Assembly (NCBI GenBank): GCA_013423325.1
Contig: BLJB01000003.1
Coordinates: forward strand, 124,001 to 188,000
Direction of reading: 5' to 3'
DNA: 64,000 bases
Source of the DNA: Usnea hakonensis
Taxonomy: Eukaryota; Ascomycota; Lecanoromycetes; Lecanorales; Parmeliaceae
The stretch's first letter is position 1. Every line of letters starts with the position of its first letter. Both the position numbers and the translations under genes were made by a program. Shown piece by piece: positions 44,898 through 54,161 of this stretch. The notes below the pieces were generated by a model, which did not search any database, was not told the origin of the DNA, and saw only the letters and a program-made list of their open reading frames with translations.

Positions 44898-46156
44898 ATG
44901 AGCAGCATAGATGATGCAAACTCTGGCAGCAACGCGATCCTGGTGACAGGCGTAATCTTCGGATCAGTTGCGATGCTCGCCGTCTGCCTTCGTTTTCTCA
45001 CCAAAGCTATAAATTCAACGGCGAGGCTTGGTTGGGATGATTGGACGATTTTGGTCGCAGGTTTGCTGTTCTGTGTAGAAAGTTCTCTTCAGATATGGGG
45101 CAAGTAGATTCCCGAGCCGTTGTTAAAGATTTGTATTGCTAAGATCAATCTCTGGATAGCTACTCGGATTGCTCGATTTTCGCACCCGAACTCTTCTCTC
45201 TGGTTCAAGGTTTGAGCTGAAGTTGCCTATTAGAATAAATACAACAAACGATTGACCCTATATAGATAGAATACATCGGTGGTCTATTTTACTCCTCATC
45301 AGCGTGTCTAGTCAAAGTGTCAGTACTAATCCTCTACCACCGCATATTCGATACTCCTTCATTCCGGTTGGCTTCCTTCGTCGTGATGGGGTTTTGCATC
45401 TGTTGGGCTGTCGGTGTTGGCCTTGCACAGGTTTTCGTCTGTAACCCTCCCCAAATGGTTTGGGACACGAAAGCAAAGGGCCACTGCTACCCCTATGGAA
45501 CATTTCAGATATCGGCACTTGTCTCAGAACTTGTTCTTGATACGATTATCTTGAGCCTCCCTGTGCGAATGGTGCTTAGGCTGCAGATGCCTCGAGCAAG
45601 GAAACTTTCTGTTTCGCTCATCTTCTTACTTGGTGGATTGTAGGTCCCTCTCCAAGTTTCAGACCAAAGAACTTACCTAACACTTGCTTACAAGCGTCCT
45701 CGTCACCAACATAGTGCGCTTAGCCATGACTTACGATCCTCGAACAGACGGAGGTCAGCACTCTCCTCCCGTTATTCTCGTCACTATTGACCGAAATTTC
45801 AAATAGTTATCGGGTGGCATGACGAACTCTGGCTTAACATCCACCTTGGCACAGCCATACTCTGCGCCTGTCTCCCCGTTTACGGGCCCCTCGTTCAAAA
45901 AGCCACCAACAAAACCACAACACTCCTCGTAAACTACAAACTCGCCTCATGGTCTCGAAAATCATCGGAAAATGCTCAACCTGTCTCACGGGAGAACCCA
46001 AACAGAGAGACGAAGAAGAAATCGCAGTATATAAAGATTGACGAGTACACGGATGGCAAGATCCAACTAGGGGTCCAGGGAACTACCAGCTCGCCAACAG
46101 AGGACCATGGGGCGATTGAGCTTACCGAATCTAAGAGGTCGGCAGAGATAGTTTAG
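44898..46156 (+). CDS. SAT4/PTH11-like fungal rhodopsin-fold membrane protein
   Basis: Five exons, 44898-45103, 45160-45209, 45270-45639, 45695-45753 and 45807-46156, all in phase, give 344 aa. The fold is seven-helix: helix 1 ILVTGVIFGSVAMLAVCLRF, then the family motif RLGWDDWTILVAGLL, EYIGGLFYSSSACLVKVSVL with ILYHRIF, a helix with CICWAVGVGLAQVFVC and the conserved Cys-Pro (VCNPP), CYPYGTFQISALVSELVLDT and IVRLAMTYDP, then IGWHDELWLNIHLGTAILCA with CLPVYGPL. The cytosolic tail is Ser/Lys-rich. The 50-nt second exon is short but both flanking introns have proper ends. Proteins of this group are putative receptors or sensors and often sit beside secondary-metabolism genes; ligand unknown. 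Confidence 0.85.
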
Positions 46157-46202
46157 GCGAAGGGCTTGGAGTTCGCACTGAGCTTATAACGATAGAACTT
46201 CT

Positions 46203-46619
46203 TTAGTATTTTGTTGGGATCGCTGTCACTATGGGCGAAAGGGTGACGTAGAAAGGGAGATTCCATGTACTCAAGATAAGTGCAACTCCCAATGCCTCTT
46301 TGCGAATGCGCGCCCTACAGAGGGTTCCGAACAGGAAGCCGGTATTGAGAATCTTATCCGCCGTCCAAGTCTCGAGATTACTGATGTGACCGAGAATATC
46401 GCTCTTTACTCCCCTAATGTCGAGCGAACAGGACTCGAGATCGCGCCCGTTTAGGTCGGAATATAGGGCTCTAATTATGGCTTCTGTATTATTAGCGACC
46501 ATCCACCAAACCTACTTGAGCTGCCACTTTCGCTAAGCTATGGATTTGGTCTTGCCGGACTTGAATGTCTGTTGGAGAGTTGAATAGGTTGCAGCGACCT
46601 GTTCTGGTGTGATATCCCA
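46203..46619 (-). pseudogene. fragment of ALDH3-type aldehyde dehydrogenase
   Basis: Minus-strand reading from 46619 gives a clear N-terminal piece of a family-3 (fatty) aldehyde dehydrogenase: an FKSGKTKSIA stretch, then RKWQLK, AIIRALYSDLNGRDLES, DIRGVKSDILGHISNLETW, GFLFGTLCRARIRKEALG and VALILSTWNLPFYVTLSPI. Two in-frame TAG codons interrupt it, at 46535-46533 (where the family has Trp) and 46514-46512 (where it has Gln). The reading ends at 46203, about 140 residues into a protein that normally has about 500, so cofactor-binding and catalytic Cys/Glu parts are absent. It converges on the 3' end of the rhodopsin-fold gene with 46 bases between them. This is a relic and not an expressed enzyme. 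Confidence 0.8.
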
Positions 46620-46773
46620 TCGTCCGGTAGGCTTCAATATTTAGGGCCGCGAGCAGTCGGATTGAAAGACATGCGATGATTTATATCTTTGAAAGAAATG
46701 GAATCTGGGAGAGGTATTTTCCAAGCCGGAGACCCGATACGCCAATAACAGATGAGTAACTCTATGCCCCTAT

Positions 46774-47298
46774 CATCCACTGTGGCGACCGTTATGCTCC
46801 AGAGCGTCATAAAAGTCCTCATTTCCGTCCTCTCGATCCTCGTCAAACTCTTGCGACTGCCATTGACGACGCTGAGCTCTTTCGTACTCTTCGGCACAGC
46901 TGTCAACTAGTTGCTGGAACGCTGCGGCGAGACGTTATTTTGTTTGATCCATGGGGTCGGTGCTGCCAACGCTCCCGCAAATGGTCTTGTGCCGTACGCC
47001 CTTGCATGTCTTTGAGGTTGATGTTCATGGCTGGCCTGGCGTCCATGAAGACGCGAATGGTTCGTGCGTTCCCAAATACCGCCACATTTGTCAAATGAGA
47101 AGTCTTGAAGCCAGATAATACGTTCACGTCAGGAGTCCTTTTGATGAGTTCTTCAACCACGCGATGGTGATTCAATGATATGGCCACGGAAAGTGGAGTG
47201 GAACACTCCCAGGACGCCACGTCTGTATCCGCCCCACCATCGAGGAGGTAGATCAGGCTCTCTATCCTGTTGGTCAATGCTGCAACATAGAGCGGCCA
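46774..47298 (-). pseudogene. broken ankyrin-repeat gene
   Basis: Minus-strand reading from 47298 starts mid-repeat (WPLYVAALTNRIESLIYLL) just after an in-frame TAA at 47301-47299, continues through STPLSVAISLNHHRVVEELI and HLTNVAVFGNARTIRVFM to GRTAQDHLRE, then shifts frame by one near 46970. The continuing frame has another TAA and then the typical acidic C-terminus of fungal ankyrin proteins (AAFQQLVDSCAEEYERAQ, FDEDREDGNEDFYDALEH), ending at 46774. No start codon or upstream repeats are recognisable. The two nonsense positions and the frameshift make function unlikely. Confidence 0.65.
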
Positions 47299-47442
47299 TT
47301 AAAGCTGATGATGCCCACGTCTTTCTCAGAGGAAGGCCGGCGTAGCACAGGCTCTGTTACTAATTATGCACGCTATTGATTTAGGCATAGCCTTCTGGAT
47401 CGACTTTCGCAACTTAAGTACCTTTAAGTTTTTGTTTCCTCA

Positions 47443-49351
47443 CTAGTGAAGAAGTACTTTGCAGCCGTGTGCACTCCTCAAAAATACAGTGAGCTCTTGT
47501 TCCTCCTGGCCGGTTGGGACAACTCGATATCCCGTGGGCAGTCTGATATTAGGAAATTCCTGAAGCAGGCGAATGATCGCGTAGGAGGCTTCCGTCAAAG
47601 CAAAGTCCTCTTCAAAAGAATTAGTATGAAGCCGCGCTGGAGTATCAACTCAAAGTACTTACTGCCAAGGCATAGTCTAGGGCCTCCAAGGAACGGTAGG
47701 TACGCCCAACCAACGTCTGTGAGTTCAGGGCCTTCCCATCTCTCAGGTCGAAACTCCATGGCGTCTTCGCCGTAGATGTCTTTACGTCGATGCATGTAGT
47801 ATACGGGAAATCCAACACCCGTTCCACGGCGAACAAGGACTGGAGAGGTTCCATCTGAGCCACCCCCTCGGGGCAGCCATGTCGTTTTCCGGGCGAATCG
47901 AACATTTATCGGAATGGGAGGATAAAGACGGAGAGCTGGTAAGTATCGGCCTCCGTTAGGGGGCTAAAATAACGACCAATCAATGGACGAACCACTCACT
48001 CTCATTTAGAATACATCTAAGATACGCCATTCTCTGGATGTGCAACCTTGTGACCTCTGAGTCGTTACCCAAGACAGATTGAATCTCGTCGCGAAGCCGA
48101 CACAGCACCTTTGGGTGACGGACAAGAAGAAAGCTGTAAGAAATCACCAGTCAGCAATTGACGTTTTCAGGGCGGAGACCATTCGTTTTGTGCCTTGGCG
48201 ACCAGGGCGTACCCCCTGGCTGGAAAAAATGTCTACACCAGGTAATGAGCAACAGCGGATACCAACACTTACAATGCCCAAGATAGAAGGCACGCTGTCG
48301 TATCTCTACCGGCGAGTAAAATGTTTACAAGCTGATCGCGAATCAATTCAGGGTTCTGTATCTCGGTACACAGATCTTGAATGAAAGTGTATGAGTCCGA
48401 ATTCTCTTTATTGAATGATTCGGTCTTTTTTTGTAAAGCCCGTTTCACAAATTCGTCAGCGTAAGCTTTGACGTTGCCGCAGGCAACCAGATATCGCCAT
48501 GGATGGTATATCCAGTGCAAATCCATGAGGCGTGTACGCAATGAGCTGATCATCGATGCATGATTGAAGCTGTTTGCGAAGTCATGCCTATCTAGGTCAT
48601 CAAAGCTTTCTATCGGATGGCCAAAGATGAGCGCCGTGGTAGTGGCTAGGGTGAAACGAAAGAAAAGCGGCTGTAAGTCAACCACGGTGCTGGCACTCGA
48701 CGCGGAGAGAATAGTTATGAGATTCTCAAGAGGCTTTTCAAATCCTCTAAGATCCTGATAATGTGTCTTCAGGAAGGGCCGACGTAGGAGCTCCCGAGAG
48801 TGCTTCCATGGTGCTCCGTCTTGGGTGAAAATGCCTTCCCCAATGAAGGGAAATAGTGCGCCGCGTCTTGACCCGAGACAATAATCTGTGACATTAGACC
48901 CAAAGTCTGATCATCTTCCGCTATGGCTGCACATAACGTACCATCAAATCGTATCGACAGTATAGCCTCAACATTTTGGGGATCAAGTGTCGTGTACCCC
49001 ACGGAACCAAGGATCTGTATCTCTAGGTTGGGTCCTAAGTCATCAATATATCGTTGCTGAAACGCCAAAAGACGCTTTTCCACAATAGCAGTATATTGCG
49101 CGTAGAGTACGTCGAGACCAAGAGGCCAACGGCACAAATATTTTGCTTTCATGCGTTGACAGCCCTGCCGCTCGCCAAATAGATCCTCCGCCTGTAGCAG
49201 TCAGATTGTCAACCCGAAGTCTCAATAAACGTCAAATAAGTATGCTTACCGAGTTTTCTCGCCGACGCTGAATAATCTTACCTACAAGGTACACCAATGC
49301 GATCAGAAGCAGGCTAGAACGCAGATCAAGAACAATGTCGATCGAATGCAT
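47443..49351 (-). CDS. cytochrome P450, CYP52-like clan
   Basis: Six minus-strand exons, 49351-49250, 49191-48942, 48885-48273, 48133-48000, 47935-47663 and 47609-47443, join in phase for 512 aa. Residues 8-26 form the ER anchor (LRSSLLLIALVYLVGKII). Hallmarks are present: GEGIFTQDGAPWKHSRELLR (helix C region), I-helix LLAGRDTTACLLSWAFFLL, K-helix ETLRLYP (ExxR), FRPERWE, and heme loop FLGGPRLCLG with the Cys ligand. The overall pattern resembles CYP52-type n-alkane/fatty-acid omega-hydroxylases and their filamentous relatives (CYP539/CYP584 group); exact family is not assignable by eye. An ALDH3 relic, whose intact relatives oxidise fatty aldehydes, lies 0.8 kb downstream. The gene itself looks complete. 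Confidence 0.9.
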
Positions 49352-50517
49352 TTTGTAACATAAGGTGTCTCAGAACAGCTGATAATAGAAAACGACGTGG
49401 GCGTCTTTGAAGGGAAGAATGCTGAGTCTTCTACGAGTTATTACCGTAGAATTCTCGATCATTAGATTGTGCCACTGAGCCGCACTCGAGCAAACGGACA
49501 GGGGACTCTTCAGCTGGTGCGGCTGTAGCACGGAGGGGCTGCTGATGCAAGTCTGAGGCTGTTGTCTTTTTTCAGTACGGACTTTTGTACCAGGTACACT
49601 AGCAAGCGTGATATATTTTACCGCTAGCAGTAATTTTAGCGTAATTATTCCCCCTAAGTCAATCGAATGCTAACAAATATTTAACCGTTAATCTATAATC
49701 TTGACATTCATGCATTCGAATGACGAGATGAACGTGACCATCAGAGATGAATCCCATAATCCAGAAGTGCAGGACCCGAAAGCCCAAAATCCGCAACCAA
49801 ACAACCTCTGCCCCCCACTACCCACCACCAAAGACGAAGAACACAGCGAGCCGTCCAAAGGCCAATCAATAACCCTCCCTTCCCACCGTCCCACACAAAA
49901 CAACCATCCACTCCGCGCCTCAAATCTTGTGCTTCTAGACCACCGCAACCCCTGTAGAGAAACAGACGCTCGTCAGCAGAGCCAAGTTTACGAATATGAT
50001 ACGAGAAGAATCCATACTGTTTTCCTCCTCACCTCCCAGCACCTGCAACAAGCGGGCCCTTCCCTCCTTTTCCCCTTCTCAGCACTCCCACTATACTATA
50101 CTCCACTCGAAACCCCACTCCATCCCTCCTCTTCATCCAACCAAAATAGACCACCACACCAATCGTCAACCCCGAATAACAAACACCTATCTTTCCCAAA
50201 TCTACCTCAATTCTCAAGCAAGAGTGAAGGTTAACGCATCGTGTCGTAGCGTAAATATCGTATCATGGAGGGCTTTCTCTTTTCAGATGAGAGCCCTCCC
50301 CCCCTCTCCCCCTAAAAAGGGTATCAGAGTAAGCCAATTCTGTAAGATGATCGGCAGGGAAGATATCTTGCTTGCAATAGAGAGTACTCAAAGACTGCTT
50401 CTGCCAGCAGGAAGGCTACAATGGTGGTAGCAGCAACACGGATGTGACAAGTTTTAGGGGTTCATGGGAGCGCAAGCACCGACACAAGTCAATCATGCAA
50501 ATTTAGCGTGTACACAA
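49352..50517. other. intergenic region
   Basis: Promoter side of the P450 and flank of an inverted-repeat element. A 177-codon plus frame (49701-50234) is Pro/Ser/Gln low-complexity with no domain and is not called. Nothing else recognised. Confidence 0.45.
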
Positions 50518-50789
50518 AGTATCCCACGGATTGGTAAATGGGGTTCAATAAAGCTTGGCAGCACACCAAAAATTTCTTTTGACGGTGTATTACAAATTTC
50601 AAAACGGCATCTATGAATAAAACTTTTGGTTATAAAGTTATAGACCTTCGTAAATGGAATAAGTTTTGTATTGGGTACTTCTTTAAAAAGGTGGTTATTA
50701 AAAAAGTGTAGCGAGTTGAAAAAAGGGACTGTTTTTTATGTTCGGTCGCTTACCCCTGAATATTGAACCCTACCAATCCATGGGATACT
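50518..50789. mobile_element. MITE-like inverted-repeat element A
   Basis: Terminal inverted repeats at 50518-50549 and 50762-50789: AGTATCCCACGGATTGG on the left pairs with the reverse complement of the right end, differing at one base and by a 4-base insertion (AATG), and continues with GGGTTCAAT. The interior is AT-rich and non-coding, total 272 bp. No clear target-site duplication is visible; a TA at 789-790 has no intact left partner. The element ends 14 bases from the MIC60 stop codon, so it lies inside that gene's 3' UTR or terminator region. Transposase family cannot be told. Confidence 0.7.
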
Positions 50790-50803
50790 ATACAATCGCT
50801 CGT

Positions 50804-53085
50804 CTAATCTACCTTCAAGCCCTCTAATCTCGCCTCTGTAGAAATGACATCCATTGCTTGCCTCACCTCGAGCACTCGCCTACACTCGCTCAGCCAATCC
50901 CAGCTCAGCGTCTTCGCCCAGCCGTCAAGCGTATTCATCTCTCGGGCTGCGTCATCCAGGTTGCCTTCTTCCAACAACGTCTCCGTTCTTGTGAGTATGC
51001 TCTCTACATCATCGCCAACAGTCATGCCTTGCTTTTTGAACATGAATTTGCTCAGCAGGAAACTAGCGGCATGGCTAGCGACGCCGGCGTCTTCAGGTAG
51101 GAGAGATGCTTTCCGAACTTCGGCGGCAACGCGGCGGAAACGATCGATGAGCTGGGCGGTGGTTGGGATGCCACGTTGGTACGCCGTTGGGTTTATCGAA
51201 GCGATGGCTGCGTTAACGACCTGGTTCTGGGAAGCTATCTCTTTCACGGCAGCAAGTTCACGAACAAAGGGACGAGGACGATCAGCATTTTCAAGACCAG
51301 AACGCACGGCTTCGACAGCGACTTGCAAATGCTGGTTTTTCAGATTGGCATCAATGACTGAGTTCCAGTCTGCTGTCAGCTTTTCGAGCTCGGTTACACT
51401 GGATGCAAGGCCAGAGAGTTTGGAAAGGCGCCCGTTTCGTTCGGTCTCAACGCGGTCGGTGACTTCATTGATAAATTGCTTTTTCATGGCAACAGCTTGC
51501 TCAAGGAGTTCATTGCGGAGGCGCTGCTTAGAGAGTTCTTCGTTTCGTTGGCTTTCCTTTTGTAAACGTTCCTGATAGGACTGGACGATCTTTTCCCGCT
51601 CTGATTCGAACTCGTCTTTCCATCTGCTATCTTGATCCCGCATTTCCTCTTCAAGGCGACGCACGAGCTCTTTCGCCGCAGTATCAAACTCCGTTTGCGT
51701 GGACCTAATTTTCTCTTCTGCAGACTTCTTTTCGGCTTCTTTGAGGGACATGATACGGCCACCAACATTTGCAAGAGCCGCTTTAGCCTTAGCAATTGTC
51801 GAATTATATTTTTGTGAGGTACCATCGGCGTTCACTACGGTTATTATATCGTTGACGATCTTCACCAAATCTTGTACTATGGGCTCGTCGGCGTTTTTAA
51901 TCTTCAAAGGATCGATGCTCTCCATTGGCATGAACCTGCTAGGCTCGTTAACCTCTGGCGGTCTTTCTGAACTTTGAGTAGGTTTTGAAGAGGGCGTAAC
52001 AGGTGCTGGTGGTTTGAATTCCTTTGGTGGTAGTGGAGGCTCTTTCGGAGATTCTTTGACTTTTGGTTTTTCAGTTGAGCTGGTCTTAGCAGTTGGTCCC
52101 GCATCTTTCTTCGCCTGTATGACAGCCGCGGTTTTCTCAGGCCCTGTACCAACAGCGGGTGTTTGCGCCTCAATCCCGATCTTGGGCCTTTCCTGATTCG
52201 CATCCAAAGCACTCATGTGACGGCCTTTCGTCTGCAAATCGCTTCCCTTGTCTTCCTCACCAGCGACTTTCCAGGACACACCACTTTTGCTTGGTATAGT
52301 AATCTTGTTGCCTGAATCCTGCGATGGACGATTGGTAGGGTTCGTGAGCCTTGGGAACCGTCTACGGAATTCTCTCTCTTCGAAATAGAGCACTGCGTCT
52401 TCACCAAAAGGGATATACTCCGTGAAAAAGTCGTGGAAATTATCTGAGCGTAAAGAGTAAAAGGTGCCACCCGCAAATCCGAGAGCACTTGCTAGGACCA
52501 ATAACGAAAATGTATTTCGAATCCACCGAGACCTTCGTCGTGGAGGAGGTGGAGGTGGAGGTGGAGGCGGAGGAGGCGATGGTGGACCCGTCATAGCGGG
52601 CTTCTCTGGTGGCGGAGTTGTTGGAGGAATGGGAGCTGCGCCGGCTCCAGGAGGCACTGAGGTAGGTGGTGCTGTCTGACTCTGCCCTCCAGGTGGTGCC
52701 GCCGGCATACGAGGAATATTTTGAATTGGGACGGTGGTATCGGAGGTGGGCGTAGGCGGCGCAGGTTGCATGGGGGAGGTCGACAGCACAGCTCCAGGTG
52801 GAGGAGGTTGGGGCTTCGTTGCAGTGGTGCTTTGTGAGCCAGGAAGAACAATGGCGTCAGAGTCATGGATACTAGGCTTAGTATTTGCGTCATTGCTTCT
52901 TCTATCAGCAAAGGATCTCTGCAGAGCTAGCTGTCAGTGCCAGATCCGAGCTTCTGTGATTGCAACAGCTGTACCTGGAGAACTCTCCGGTCAAGGCGCG
53001 TTCCGAGCCATTGACTTTTGAGCCTTGGCCCAATTGGCCTTCGGACCGCTTGCATAGCAAGAGGCAGAGCCTTGCGAGACATCAT
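50804..53085 (-). CDS. MIC60: MICOS subunit Mic60 (mitofilin)
   Basis: Exons 53085-52975 and 52930-50804 are joined at codon borders (44-nt intron) for 745 aa. Mic60 shapes crista junctions in the mitochondrial inner membrane. The N-terminus is an Arg-rich presequence (KALPLAMQAVRRPIGPRLKS) continued by QRSFADRRSND. A Pro/Thr-rich linker ends in twelve consecutive Pro and a basic stop (RRRSRW), directly before the single membrane span NTFSLLVLASALGFAGGTFY (about residues 177-196). The intermembrane part contains a long charged coiled coil (for example EEEMRDQDSRWKDEFESERE) and the mitofilin C-terminal domain (AREMNTLDGWAKTLSWDWL, ECRRVLEVRQAMDVI). The presequence exon was missed by the uninterrupted frame but matches the family. 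Inverted-repeat elements flank the gene on both sides. Confidence 0.94.
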
Positions 53086-53306
53086 AAGCTCTGCGCACCT
53101 TGCGGAGAAGGAGGCTTCCGTTGGGAAGCTGTCGTGGCTGTCGTGGCTGTCAGAAAACTAAGCAAAAGTCGCGGACTGTTCCTGAAAATCAGATCCGCTA
53201 AAACGAAAAAGGTTAGTATGTCTTGTTAGGGTAAACCCTAAGGTATGTTTACCATGAGCGCTAGCCTGTGAGATGAAGAAACAAAGACCAGATTCTCTGG
53301 GATATC

Positions 53307-53544
53307 CTCGGGGTGTGCGAAATAAACTGCAGTGTGGCGCAATTCTGAAGTCGGATAAGTCTACAAAGATTCAATATACGCAAATATATCTGGTGAGGAA
53401 TTTTTATAAATAGTTAATTAGAGTAACTTTTAAACTAGAATTTTTATAATCTGAGTATTCGTGATCGAATTATGAGTCTTGGTAGAACTTGGAGGTTGCT
53501 GTTTTTCGCGGGCCCTAAGTGCAGTTTATTTCGCACACCCCGAG
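53307..53544. mobile_element. MITE with 25-bp perfect TIRs and 5-bp target duplication
   Basis: Perfect 25-bp terminal inverted repeats occupy 53307-53331 (starting CTCGGGGTGTGCG) and 53520-53544 (ending CGCACACCCCGAG). They are flanked by direct repeats ATATC at 53302-53306 and 53545-53549, the expected target-site duplication. The 188-bp interior is AT-rich (53395-53460) and non-coding, so this is a non-autonomous element of 238 bp. It lies 222 bases upstream of the MIC60 start codon. The perfect TIRs suggest recent insertion; the superfamily is not assignable from a 5-bp duplication alone. Confidence 0.88.
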
Positions 53545-54161
53545 ATATCTTCACAGATATAGGAGTTCTGATTCGATGATTATAATCACGCAAATTTCTG
53601 TAGATCAAGTATTCATAATGCTTGATCCTTCTATCTACAACATGCTAGTGGAATCATGCCTCAGCGGTATGGAGAAAAGCACGATTTCGGTCCATTAGTT
53701 GCCTTATACTCCCCGAATTAATCTTGATAGGGTAGCTACAGTCGCGGCTTCAAGCCTCTCTCAAAAATGAAAGGCCAAGGGTTAATACGAAAGCGACTTC
53801 TCTCATTCTTTTTCCTTCCTAGGCTGGCGGTAAGATGAGGCGCGAAGGGGGCTACTCTTGGATCAATGTTCCTTAGAGAATTCACTCCGAGCCGCAAAGG
53901 AGGGATCGGGCTCCAAAAGCGTGACATTCAAGTCGACAAAGGAACGATAGAGTGAGAGATCCTTGATGCAGATCATCGTCGTCTTTTTATCAAGAAAATG
54001 TCTGAAAAGTGCTGTTGAAGTCTTTGGAAAATGCTTCTCGAGATCTATGCATATTCAAGTAAGCGTGAAAAAGGATGCAGTATATTGGTATCATAACGCC
54101 TACGGCAGTAGGATGCTCGCTGAATCGCACGACCGACGAAAGAATGAAGTCCATAGTAAAT
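53545..54161. other. intergenic region
   Basis: 617 bases between the inverted-repeat element and the 3' end of the 1300-aa gene. Only short frames without recognisable content. Confidence 0.45.

Noticed and set aside
49701..50234. 177-codon plus-strand frame
   Set aside because: Pro/Gln/Ser low complexity, begins in an AT-rich promoter region and matches no protein pattern.
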